Assembly: GCA_019096065.1 (NCBI GenBank)
Contig: JAGUCH010000002.1
Location: 15,574,501-15,638,500 of the forward strand
Length of the DNA stretch: 64,000 bases
DNA from: Paracyclopina nana
Taxonomy: Eukaryota > Arthropoda > Copepoda > Cyclopoida > Cyclopettidae
Direction: 5' to 3'
Under the pieces are notes generated by a model. It was given only the letters and a program-made list of their open reading frames with translations. It did not search any database and was not told the origin of the DNA. Position 1 is the stretch's first letter. Every line of letters starts with the position of its first letter. The translations under genes were made by a program, and so were the position numbers. Of this stretch, positions 53,697-64,000 are shown piece by piece.

Positions 53697-55732
53697 TTAC
53701 GACGGTATAGAGGTGGTCTCCTCCTTATGCCTCTTTTTCCTCTTCTTCTTTGGCTCATTCATTTCGTCCAGCATGATCTGGTCCATTAGTTGGATGCGAG
53801 CATTTTTGGCGAGGCCATACTTGGTTCTAAAATGATACACATTGACATATGACACCCATTAAAATGCACATTTTCTTATGCCCGAAATCCATTCCCAGAC
53901 GAAAGCATGTGAAAGCACCTCCAAGCTCGTCCATAAGAATAGCTCCAAAAAAATGCTATTTTTGATGGTTCTCATCATTTTCTACTAAAATCGTTCGCCT
54001 TGGCGAACACTTTTGCTATTTTTTTTTATGCTTTTTGACATTTTTTGCTGATCGTTTGCCACAGCGAACACTTATGCTATTTTTGATGTTTTTTGACGTT
54101 TTTTTGACGAAATTGTTCGCCAAGGCGAACATTGCAAAAATATTCGCCAAGATGAACACTTATGCTATTTTTTAAGTTTTTATGGCGCATAGCTAAAATG
54201 TTTATACAAGGTATATGGAAGAGAATTTTGGCCAAAAATACATCAAAATGCATATTTCCTTTTGTCCGAACGTTTGTTTGGCTGTAATCCGTGTTTTAAA
54301 CTAGTTAAAACACCTTCTAGCCCATACACATTTCCGCGATTTATCATTCCCCATAAGAATGACCCCTCATAAAATGAAATGTTTATATTAGCTAGCTTCA
54401 TAAGCAAGTGTCTTCACAAATTAAGATAATTAGAGCATGATTGACCATAGATGGATTTTTTAGGCTGGAGCACTGTAGTAGTGGGTCCATTCGAGTATTT
54501 GTGATGAGAGGTGCGCGCAACTTAATTTAGTTGTGAGCTGATGGAGTCGCTTGTCTTCAATGTAAAATGCTTCAATAAAATTGCTCTCAGAAGACCCGCT
54601 TCTTTTGCCAATTTAGTACTCTATGAAAGGCAAAATGGGCCGTTTGTAAGATTCCACGGAAACAAAGCTAAGGAGAAATTTGCAAAATAGGAAACAAAAA
54701 TATACCATTACTATACAAGATAGATTTAGAAGTCTTGAAAAAATTTTTCACTATGATGATGGAAAAATTGGAAAAAATAAGCAAAAACTTAAATTTTCCA
54801 AGTCTGTGGCACTTTTAAGAAACCTTTTGTAAGATTCCATGAAAGCAAAGCTGAGGAGAAATTTGCAAAAAGGTATATCATTTGCCAAACAAAATTTAAC
54901 AAGCAGTTAAACAAATAGATGTATGATGTGTACACGTAAATCTGGTTGTCATAAAAAGGACAGCAAGTGGCTATTTAGAAGGCTGCATCTCCATTTCTGT
55001 GAGAGGCTTCAAATAACAGAAAAATTAAGCATTTTTGCACTAGCTAGATAATTTTTCGAAATCATGTCATTGGAAGTGATAGGCCAATTTTTTTGAATTC
55101 ACCACTTCATGAACCCTCAAGAGCTAAGCTTCCAGCAAATCTATGTAAATTAAAGTAACTTGGTCAAGGACCAGTCAATGTGAATGTGAGGGGAAATTAT
55201 TATTAATAATCGGATATAAACTTACTTCGAGCTTTTAACGTCTTGGAAAATTTCATCATTTGTGCAATTTTTGAGTTGCTCATCGTTAATTTCGCCTTTG
55301 GCTGACTCATCGAGTTGTTTTTCATCTTCAATCAATTTGCCATTTTCTAATGTGCCACTCTTGGTGAATTGCGCGTAGAGCGGATTTTTGGCCATTACTT
55401 TTGCTTTCTTTCTGCTCTTAGATTTAACAGCAACTTCATCTCCCTAAGGACAAATTTGACAATGACATCAAAAAAAGAATAATAATAAATAAAGCAGAGC
55501 TTACGTTGTTTTCATCAACTTGAATACGATTGGCGGCCTTCTTGAAGGCCAAATCCCACCAATTGTTAGTGAACTCCTTGGCAATGTCATAACCAACTCC
55601 AGCTGAGTTGAACTTCATGGAAGCCTTGATCGGGGCTGAAATGCCTTGTTGACTCTTGCCAAGACCTTGGCCTTCAGTCCAGCCTTGTTTTTTCATCAAA
55701 CGCTCGGCGAAAGTGTCTTTTCTTTCTGACAT
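53697..55732 (-). CDS. GPATCH4: G-patch domain protein 4 (GPATCH4-like)
   Basis: Three minus-strand exons: 55732-55505, 55443-55226 and 53826-53697, in phase, with a 61-nt and a 1,399-nt intron. The product is 191 residues. The N-terminal G-patch is clear: FAERLMKKQGWTEGQGLGKS, with the Gly ladder, then GISAPIKASMKFNSAGVGYD. A lysine-rich middle (KSKSRKKAKVMAKNPLYAQF) and a C-terminal basic cluster (PKKKRKKRHK) suit a nucleolar protein. It is shorter than vertebrate GPATCH4. G-patch proteins activate DEAH-box helicases; GPATCH4 is linked to DHX15 and rRNA or snRNA modification in mammals. I infer the last exon from a good acceptor, correct phase and fitting composition. Confidence 0.85.
53993..54157. 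repeat. Four GTTCGCC-NN-GGCGAAC palindromes in the long GPATCH4 intron
   Basis: Near-identical 16-nt palindromes lie at 53993-54008, 54054-54069, 54115-54130 and 54142-54157; the first three are spaced 61 bp apart. Between them lie repeats of CTTATGCTATTTTTGA. The first and third have perfect 7-bp arms; the others have one to three changes. It is a small tandem array built around a dyad motif. Confidence 0.65.
54645..54875. repeat. Direct imperfect repeat, about 180 bp apart, in the GPATCH4 intron
   Basis: TGTAAGATTCCACGGAAACA and the downstream GAGAAATTTGCAAAA (about 54645-54688) recur with a few changes at about 54827-54871. It is probably a relic of a local duplication or an unclassified repeat. 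Confidence 0.5.
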
Positions 55733-56076
55733 TGTCTCAGTCTTCAGCTATTCACGTGTTTGTTTTTATTTTGATCGCATTAGCTGAAACTCGTGCTAGG
55801 GCTGACTCAACAGATCGTACCGCATTTTTATTTCTGTGTCAAATCGCCGCTAGTAACCAGTTATTGTTTGCTCTAAAAATACCAATGAATATTTTCGAGT
55901 TTCCCGTTAAATTACTAGCATTCAAAACAAGAGATATCGTCGAATAAAATGCTCGCAAAATTCATTACTTGGCTTTTCCGCGAAATGTTGTGGTGTCAAA
56001 AAGCGAATTGTCAAGTAACACTTTCCTGTGAAATGATTCTGCTTTGTTTTCAGGGCTTAAACATGATAAATGTGTG
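55733..56076. promoter_or_regulatory. Divergent promoter region between GPATCH4 and the BTB zinc-finger gene
   Basis: A 344-bp gap between start codons facing apart. An acceptor-like TTTGTTTTCAG ends at 56053, upstream of the ATG at 56077, so the BTB gene may have a 5' UTR exon in this gap. Confidence 0.35.
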
Positions 56077-58629
56077 ATGGAACACTTTCAAGACATTCTG
56101 CCTCTACCGGAGGCACAGAGTGGAGGCCTTGGTCCCATACTTGGCCTTAATAGCCGCCCTTCAAAGCTGCTCTGCTTTTTTAGTGAAATCCGGCACTTCT
56201 ATGATCAGGGGCTGTTCTGTGATTTGAAATTTGTCGCTGGCAATGTTGATTTGGGAATCAACAGCGTGCCTTGTCATTCTCTGGTGATGGCTGCAGCTTT
56301 TTCTGGCTTGTCTCCAATTTTGAAAACCGCTTTTGACTTATCAGAAGATAACTTTGGAAGAATCTACCTGCCCGACTTTTCGTATGATGACCTCAAAGTG
56401 TTTGTTGATAGCCTTTATTCGACTTTGACGAGCACTGGATTCGTTGAAATAGGCTTCAACTCTAGCCTAGCAAAGTCATTCGGCCTACAGTCAATTCCAC
56501 CCAAAACTGATTTCATTGAAGATATTCCATTAGCTAGACTGAGTACAAGAAAGAGAAAAACGGTTGTCAAAGCTGAAAAGACAGACACTGAAGTTACAGA
56601 TGGTCCTTATTATATTTTACCGGCTGATGAAGAAGATTCCCTTGATGATGATTCATTCGATGATGATACCTTTGACGAGGCAGAAAGGCCTAAGAAACGG
56701 GGACGAAACATACGAAATAACGATCCCATTCCATTGGGCACAAATGATATTAGCGAAATCTGCATTAAGTCACTTGAACAAGTCACACACGATCAGCTAC
56801 AAAGCAACTTGATTGATATTCTACCGTACAGCTGGGCTTTGACAGATCCGTCCCTGTTCTCCAACGCTGAGGACTACAACAAACTTATAGTTGACTGTCG
56901 TGATCCCGGCACAGTGATTCATGCCATGACTGGTACATTTTCATTTATTTATTTTTAGAAAAAAGTCTCAATATTCATTGAAAATATTTTTAGGCCCACC
57001 ACTTGACTTCCCTTGCCTAACTAGGTATCCAAATGGAATCAAAAAGCTCATAGAATTGCCCGGAGCTAGTATCTCATTAGTGGCTGCAGTTGGAGTGAGA
57101 AATGGTTTGAACATTATTCAGCCTCTTGCCGCTCATGGATGGCCCGTCAAGTCTAACTTTGACAACATCCTGGAAATGCTTCAGAACATTGCTGGCACGA
57201 GCAAGTCCAGCTTCTTTGGCCATGATAGATATTACAAGTTCAAAAAAGTTGCCTCCAAGCCTAATCGGGTTGGAAGAGCTCTTCAAAGTATCAAGAAGCT
57301 CAACGACGAAGACCGTGAAATTTTGAGGTTAGAAACGATGAAAGTCGTCCAAGAAATGGAGGTGATTCGGGAAAAGCTTCAATTTGCACATTTGCCTGTG
57401 ATTCCAGTCAAGTAAGTTACTCAAAAAGTACACACCGTAAATATTGTTTAGTTTTTAAATCGGCTTTATTGCGGCTGAGTGCAGCAGATGAATGGAATAG
57501 AGAGTTTAAATATTCATTTATTTACTGGTCAATTCTTGTCATTTACGTATTTCTCCGTTTACTGCTAAATTGTTAAAGAACTTACTACGAATGTGTTTAA
57601 CTGTTGATTGTGTTCTCTGTTATAGGATGCAATTTTCTCATGTGTCTGACATGTCAACTGAAGAGATCTTAGACTACGTCATTCTATCTGGCAACGAAAT
57701 GAATGATCTGACTGTTGGGTCATTCAACAACTTTTTAATCAGAGACTTCAACCCATCTGACTGGACTGCAATATTCATTGACCTGATGACCATTTTCCTC
57801 GAAGTGGAAAATCCCCTTGGACTGAGAACTAATGCCGCAACAAGAGGTAAGAAAAATTCCTCACTTTGCCCTTTTTTATGAAAAATGAATCATTGTAGAT
57901 CTGTTTGAGCCTGTGGATCAAATTGTGTTCCGGCATCAAGCCTTTAAACTCACTTACGATCCCACAAAGAAGTATTGCATACCATGTCGCACAGTGTTTC
58001 CTTATGGAACGCAAGAGGAGCAAAGCGACTATGAAATTCACGCGCAAGAGCATAACATCAAGAAGGAGGAATCGGCTGGACTGCTCTCTTGCACGGGGTC
58101 AGTGAAGTGTTCTAAACTGTTCCAAACGCAAGAAGCCTTGGCTGAACATGTGGCCAAAAGCCACGACAAATCTGTGAAAGGAGAGGGATCCTATTGTGAT
58201 ACGTGTGGCAAGTTTTTGCCAAATGTGCATCGGCTCAAAAAGCACCACGACGCACATCATCGACAGGTCAAGTGTCGAGCATGCGGAGGCTATTTTCCTG
58301 GAACAATCGGCCTCGCATCACATCGTGACAGGGTTCACTCTCAAAAGCTTCCATGCCCACATTGTGACAAGTTGCTACCATCGAAAGTGAAACTTGAGTA
58401 TCATATGATCAGCCACATGGCTCCAGAAGAGAAAAAGTACATTTGTGAAAAGTGTGGCAAGCGTTTCGGCTGGTCTCACCATCTGGCCAAGCACGAGATG
58501 AATGTGCATGTGCGATCAAGGCCTTACAAGTGTTCAGTTGAAGGCTGCAATTGGGCCTTCAACGATTTGTCCAACAGAAACATGCACGAGCGTAGAGTTC
58601 ACAAGTTGGGTCCTCCTCCCAAAAGATGA
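56077..58629 (+). CDS. BTB/POZ and C2H2 zinc-finger protein
   Basis: Four exons: 56077-56932, 56994-57411, 57626-57846 and 57899-58629, in phase. The product is 741 residues. The BTB domain spans about residues 30-130 (FYDQGLFCDLKF, VPCHSLVMAAAFSGL). An acidic and basic linker (DEEDSLDDDSFDDDTFDE then KKRGR) follows. The centre (about 270-500) has no family I know. The last 240 residues hold about seven C2H2-type fingers; clear ones are CDTCGKFLP, CRACGGYFP, CPHCDKLLP, CEKCGKRFG and CSVEGCNWAF, each with a later H-x(3-4)-H, plus two irregular ones. It is a likely sequence-specific transcription factor. No orthologue name can be given from memory. AATAAA follows the stop within a few nt, and CPT2 begins 163 bp downstream on the same strand. 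Confidence 0.85.
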
Positions 58630-58792
58630 AAAATAAAAGCTATGCTATCATTTGTGCTTCAGATAATGAGCTTATTCTTGTGTATAGTACATTTGAGAAG
58701 AAACATGTCACGAAACCTCTCAAGTCTAGTACTAAGGTCATCATGCAGTGTACAGTCACTATGCAGTCAAGGACTGGCTGTGCAACAGGTGA

Positions 58793-60888
58793 ATGATGTT
58801 GGGCAAAACAGTCCGATCTTTGAGGCCACCAGCATTGATAGGCAGAAAGTACAGCAATGACACCTATCAGTACTTGCAGCAAAGCAAAGTGCCCACAGAT
58901 GTCTTCCAAAAGTCCCTGCCCAGATTGCCCATTCCTAAGCTGGAGAAGACCTGCGACAGATACCTTGCCACACAAAGAGCCCTGCAGGATGAGCAAACTT
59001 TTGAGGCCACTGCCAAAGCTGTCCAAGCATTTTTGGCCAATCAAGGCCCACAATTGGACAAAAGGCTCAGAGCTCAAGACAAGGCCAACAAGCAGACGTC
59101 GTACATTTCTCCATACTGGTTTGACATGTACCTGTCAGACCGGAGGCCAGTTGCCTTTACTCACAACCCTGGCTTGTCACTGGCAGACGACCCGAGGCCA
59201 GAGTTTGCGAAAAGTACGACGAGACGAGCTGCCAATTTGCTCATTTCTGCTCTTCGGTTCCATAAAAGCATGAAGGAGGGCATTCTCTTGCCTGATGCCT
59301 TTCATATGAAGCCCTCGGAGACAAACACCGATTCCTTTTGGAGCAAAGTCAAATGGATGCCCAAAATGATTGCCACTCCTCTAGCCTATGCAATGCAAGT
59401 CTACCCACTGGACATGTCCCAATTTGCCAACCTGCTGCAATCCACCAGAGTCCCAATGAAGGGCAAGGATGTGATTGAACGGTTCCCCGATTCCAAGCAT
59501 GTGCTTGTCTTGAGCAAGGGCTGCTTCTACACGTTCGACGTGTATGACAACAATGGTGACTTGTTCGAGCCAAGTTACTACTTGTCATGCATCAGTCAAG
59601 TTGCCACCTCCAAGAGAAGCACTCCTCAAGGATTGGGAGTGCTGACAAGCACCGACAGAGATGCTTGGGCAGAGGCAAGGCTGCATTTGCTGAACTTGGG
59701 CAACAGCGAAGCCTTGAAGGCCGTGGATTCAGCCTTGTTTGCAATTTGCTTGGATGACCACTGGGAGGCCAAGAATGACAACAATGAGGAGATTGTCACT
59801 GAACTATGCTGCGGTTCGGTGCCTGAAAATCGGTGGTTCGACAAAAGCTTCAGCATGATTTTCTCCAAAAATGGCACGGTTGGAATCAACTTTGAGCATG
59901 CTTGGGGAGACGGAGTGGCTGTCATGCGGTTTTTTGATGACATTCTCAATGACAGCGCAAGAAACTCATTTATCGTCGGGGACACTCAGACAACTCAACA
60001 AGTCAATGTTCAAGAAATCACCTTCAACATCGACGAACAGATCAAGGCTGCCATAGTGAAAGCCAAAGCTGAACATCTTGAGCGATTGAACTCGGTCGAG
60101 TTTAAAGCTTACCAGAGGCTTGGCTTTGGCAAGAATCAGTGCAAAAAGGCCAAAGTTGGACCGGACGCGGTGATGCAATTGGCGTTCCAAATCGCTCATC
60201 TGCGTTTGTATGAAGGGAAATTCGGTCCAACTTACGAGTCATGTTCCACTGCCATTTTCCGACATGGGCGCACCGAAACGGTAAAAAATTAACGATTAGT
60301 TGCCTGAATAAAAAAACTTAAAAGTTTTCACTTCAAAGGTTCGGCCATTGACAGCAGAGATGAAGCAATGTGCACTGGCTTTTTATGGGGGCAAAGATGT
60401 CAGTCACAAAGAGCTTTTGGCACGTCTTCAAGCTTGCTCCAAGGCACATATGGAGATGACAAAGCTGGCGGCGCAAGGACAAGGTTGGGATCGTCATTTG
60501 TTTGCGTTACGCAAAATTGCTGAGCAAGACAACCAGCAGAGCTTGCCTGACCTCTTCTTGGATCCAGCATACAAGCACGTCAACAACATCATTTTGTCAA
60601 CCTCCACTTTGAGCTCAACCAATTTCGGGGTTGGAGGTAAGGCACCATTTTTTGTATATTATATGCTTGCTCTTTACAAAACTGTTTGGTGCCTCGTCAG
60701 GTTTTTGCCCTGTGACGCCCAATGGGTATGGACTTGGATACCAGATCCGTGACGAGGACTTGGGCGTGTGCGCCTCAGTGTTTCGCGAGCACACTAGCAG
60801 TTCGGATATGATCACAGCGCTTGATGATACTTTCAAGGAGATTGCCAATGTTGTGCATCAATCACTGTCAGACTCTGACAAATTATGA
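58793..60888 (+). CDS. CPT2: Carnitine O-palmitoyltransferase 2, mitochondrial
   Basis: Three exons: 58793-60280, 60339-60636 and 60701-60888, in phase. The product is 657 residues, almost the human length (658). I start at the first of two tandem ATGs. The N-terminus (MMLGKTVRSLRPPALIGRKYS) is an Arg-rich mitochondrial presequence. The choline/carnitine acyltransferase fold shows LPRLPIPKLEKTCDRYL at its start, the catalytic histidine in FEHAWGDGVAV (His about 369), HGRTETVRPL, and GFCPVTPNGYGLGY near the end. There is no membrane segment, which fits CPT2 and not CPT1. It transfers acyl groups from carnitine to CoA at the inner mitochondrial membrane for beta-oxidation. Its last 31 bases are also antisense coding sequence of XPG. 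Confidence 0.95.
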
Positions 60889-63800
60889 TCAGCCATCACC
60901 ACACGTTTCACAACTGCAGCTGAGGACTTTTTGCTCTTCTTCCCGGTCTTCTTCATTTTCTTCATCACCTCAATGGCTTTCTTTTTGGCCTCTTCGGCCT
61001 TTTTCTTCTCTTCAGCTTTCCAATCGACAGGAGGCTTGACAACTGGATTAGGCAAGAGGTTTTCAACTTTGGCCCTTTTAGCCTTCGTCGTCTCTTTCTT
61101 GGCAACACTTTTAGCAGCAGGTCTTTTCTGGATTGGATCTTCGTCCATTTTGGAACCAGTGAACTTTCCAATGGCCTGCTTCACTCTTTTGCTCGACTGA
61201 AATTGGCCCTTTTCAGGCAGAGCGATTCTCGTGGCGATGAAGAAATTGTCAATTCGCTCCTGAGACACTTTGACACTCATCTTCTTGATCATTGGCTTGA
61301 TGATTTCATCCACTTTGCCTCTGCTCCATCCAAACTTGTCCGCAGCAAAATCTCGAATGGCCACAAAATTCGGAATGGCCCACGTGAACTTCTCAGTTGA
61401 GTTGTCTACCTCTGGACTCGTATAGGCCAAAGAGATTCTTTCACTTGGGAAATTTTCAGGCAAGTTCAGCCGTCGGAGTTTTTCTCGCAGCTTGGAGCCA
61501 GGCGGGGCTGCCATGTTCTTGTGATGCTCGTCCCACCAAGCTTTGAATTGCTTCAATGGAGTGAGGCCAGGCCCTGGAAATTCAGCCAGAATTTCGAGAG
61601 CTGTCACTGGCCCAACCGACTCAATTCCGTCAGTGTAGTCGCTACCAGTGAGCAGGGCTATCAAAATGAGCTTTTCGCGAGAGAGGCCAAAATGCTTGGC
61701 CACATCCGCGCTGGTGAAAAACTCGCAATGCTTGTCCTGGTTGAAAAAGTTCTTGTAAATTCGCTGGCCACCAAAGACCCACACATCCGAGTCGTCAGTG
61801 ATGGTGCCATGCGTCAAGTTGTTCATGTCAAGAAAGGCACATTGAGCCTCGGCCTCGGATGGGGCCACGATCCAAGGAATGCCAAAAAGTTGGAGCAGTT
61901 CCTGACACTCTGCATACATTTGGTCAGTGATGGTGGCTGACAACCTCTCCAATTGGCCTCTCTCCGCGATCAATCCTTGCTGCTCTTGAGCTAATTTATT
62001 CTGGAGCTCCATCAATTCTTCAGTGCTGAACTCTTCTCCTCCCTCTTGATCTAATTTTGCCAAAATGGTTTGGTCCAACTCGACCTCATCGTCAAAGATG
62101 TCGCCATTGGCAGCTTGGACGTTTTCTTCACGGCTGCTTCTAGTGAAACCAGATGCAGAGTCACCAAAGACTTCCCCTTTGTCCAGTTCTTTGCTCACTT
62201 GGGCTTCATACTCGTCTTGAGCAATCGAGGCGACTCCTAAGGTGCTCAAGACTTGACCTTCGTCCTTTTTGACACTTCTGGTCTTCTTCTTCGTTTCTTC
62301 CGCCTGGAGTTGGTCAAGGTTTTTTATTCTCATCAGTCTTTGCTCGTTTTCGTTCGCTTTCATTTCTTTGATCAAATTCTCCGTTTCTTTGTCCAATTCA
62401 TCCAAGTCCCCGTCACCGATAATTGACTTTGTGGCATCGCTCTTCTGGGGCTGATCAACGTACTTTGATGCAATTTTCAGGTACAAATGGTCCGACTGCT
62501 TCATGGTCTCTGCCATATTTTTAGTGGACTCTTCGGTAAGGCACAATTGCTCTCCTTCATCATTTTGCTGCTTCACACTACTTGTGCCTTCCCCTCTTTC
62601 TGAACCACCATCCTCATCAAAAATATCATCAAATAAGGAATCCTCATTGTTTGCCAATGCAATAGCAGGATCGATGTTGATCTGAATTGATGGCTTTACG
62701 GGGGCAGCTTCGACTTCTTCGAAATCATCTTCATCACTGCTGCTAGAAGACAGCTCTGTTTTTGAGTCCTTCGAGGGGCCAGGCTGAGGTTCTTGCAGCC
62801 TTGACGAAACCGCAGCCTCGCTTTGAATCACTTTCAGAATTTCATCTTGGTATATATCGTCCTCGGATTCTTCTGACTCAACTTCTTTCTTTATGAAGCT
62901 ACTAAACACTCCACCAGATCTATTGCTACTCTTGCACGCAGTAGGCTCAAGAATTTGAACCTCGTCATCGTCATCAACATCATCATTCTTCTCATCATTG
63001 TCCTTACTCTTTTGTGAAAGACCTTGCAATAAAACATAATGCGCTCCTGAAGCGCTAGACATGACCTTTTTGGCCTCAGCCTTGGCACGCTTGATGCCTT
63101 GAATATCACCCACAAACAGATTTGCATCCATTTGGACCGCAGTCTCGTGTCCTACTTGTTGGCCAACCTGGTCCTTTGTCTTTTGCACTCGTCGCCGATT
63201 CATCAGCCTCTCCATTTGGAAGCCCGAAAATCCAGAGGCTGACTGCGGCATTTCGTGCAATTTATTCCAGGAGCTCTGCTTCCTTCGTTCTGTCAGCTCA
63301 GATAGCAATTCATACTGAATCTCCTTTGGCAAGCCTAAAAACTCTTTGCTTGTCACATCCATTTGGTGAATGTCAGTGACATTTAGCTGCCTTAAAAGAT
63401 CCTCTCGGTACTCGTCAGCGTCATCATCCGAGTCCACAAGACCTATTTCATGTTGACAGATATTTTAGTTGAAAATGAACATGTATAATTTATGTTACCT
63501 TCTATCAAGCCTTCTTCATTGGCAGGAGGCAATTCGAAGAGGTCTTTTTCATGCTTTTTGGCACGCTGTCCAAGCACATCTTGGATGCCTTCTTGGCCTC
63601 GAGAGAGGACCTTGTTAATGGCATGCGTCTGCTGCTTCAACTGATGAGCAACAGCTTGGCTTCGGACATAATTGTCCAGAATCTTGGCAGATGTCAGCTT
63701 GGCCTTCTTGGTAGCGTCTCCCTTGCGTATGCGACGCCTTTGCAACGTCTCCTTCTTCAGCTCTGGAGCCTTGCCATCAAACACGAATACGGGCTTGATT

Positions 63801-64000
63801 CGGTAAAACAGCAACTTACACAGCCTATGGAACAACCCGAGCAAGTGGGCATTGGTCAGTGCATTGCCAGACTTGTCTCTGTATCCTTTCACCGCCTGGT
63901 TCAACCAAATTGACACATCTGCAAACAAAAACGAAACTCTTAACTCAGTTCTGCATGTTTTTCAACCATGAGCTTACCAACAGCAAGGACCTTATTCTCA
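60858..64000 (-). CDS. ERCC5: XPG/ERCC5-type structure-specific endonuclease (5' end beyond window)
   Basis: Minus strand, partial: exon fragment 64000-63978, then 63918-63499 and 63442-60858, in phase. At least 1,009 residues are present; the first exon, with the start codon, is cut by the window edge. The N-region gives KVLAVDVSIWLNQAVKG, LFHRLCKLLFYRIKPVFVFDG, with the catalytic Asp residues present. A long acidic spacer follows, as in XPG and unlike FEN1 or EXO1. The I-region is intact: IPWIVAPSEAEAQCAFLD, TDDSDVWVFGG and LLTGSDYTDGIESVG, with Glu and Asp metal ligands. The tail is Lys-rich and ends SESDSD. XPG makes the 3' cut in nucleotide excision repair and stabilises TFIIH. It overlaps CPT2 at the 3' end. 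Confidence 0.93.

Noticed and set aside
1-64000. Biosynthetic or defence gene cluster
   Set aside because: The genes are unrelated conserved metazoan loci with no shared pathway or common orientation.

Overview
The window is a piece of an animal nuclear genome, most likely an arthropod. Genes are split by GT-AG introns, many only 44-70 nt long. One gene encodes an insect-type gustatory receptor with the C-terminal TYhhhhhQF-type signature, next to a DEG/ENaC (pickpocket-like) channel gene. The other proteins are conserved metazoan types. I cannot name the species; a crustacean, chelicerate or basal insect would all fit. I rebuilt splice sites by eye from consensus and reading phase, and every multi-exon model below keeps phase throughout. 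The one exception to an open model is the DEG/ENaC gene, which carries an in-frame stop.

Layout. 0.4-3.1 kb: SERAC1 (+) and MRPS28 (-), tail to tail. 3.5-4.3 kb: an inverted-repeat element with a nested Tc1/mariner-type MITE. 4.5-7.7 kb: DEG/ENaC channel (-) and gustatory receptor (+), head to head. 7.7-10.2 kb: a DPP4-like serine peptidase (-). 11.8-13.9 kb: a duplicated and inverted repeat cluster with tRNA-like Pol III promoter modules. 14.0-16.8 kb: a winged-helix plus nucleoside-phosphorylase-fold protein (-). 17.9-23.5 kb: torsin-like AAA+ ATPase (-), splicing factor XAB2/SYF1 (+), LARP7 (-). 23.6-24.1 kb: a complete hAT-type MITE with a perfect 8-bp target duplication. 25.9-26.7 kb: TFAM (+). 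26.7-33.0 kb: gene-free by my reading. 33.0-36.5 kb: SMYD4-like (-). 39.8-49.2 kb: a 16-coding-exon discoidin-domain receptor with a degenerate kinase (+). 49.7-50.9 kb: a secreted kelch protein (-). 51.6-55.7 kb: HRD1/synoviolin (+) and GPATCH4 (-). 56.1-58.6 kb: BTB-C2H2 protein (+). 58.8-60.9 kb: CPT2 (+). 60.9-64.0 kb: XPG/ERCC5 (-), running off the right edge.

The genes do not form one pathway. Several are nuclear RNA or DNA factors (XAB2, LARP7, GPATCH4, XPG), and XAB2 and XPG are both linked to transcription-coupled repair in other animals. Several are mitochondrial (SERAC1, MRPS28, TFAM, CPT2). The strongest structural theme is compaction: convergent neighbours end 7, 11, 72 and 91 nt apart, and CPT2 and XPG overlap by 31 coding bases. 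The region around the discoidin receptor is the opposite, with long introns and intergenic DNA and repeated CTCF-like motifs.

The most interesting observations are the apparent pseudokinase in the discoidin receptor, the winged-helix/phosphorylase fusion with a GC-AG intron, the coding overlap of CPT2 and XPG, the in-frame stop before TM2 of the DEG/ENaC channel, and the tRNA-like repeat cluster.
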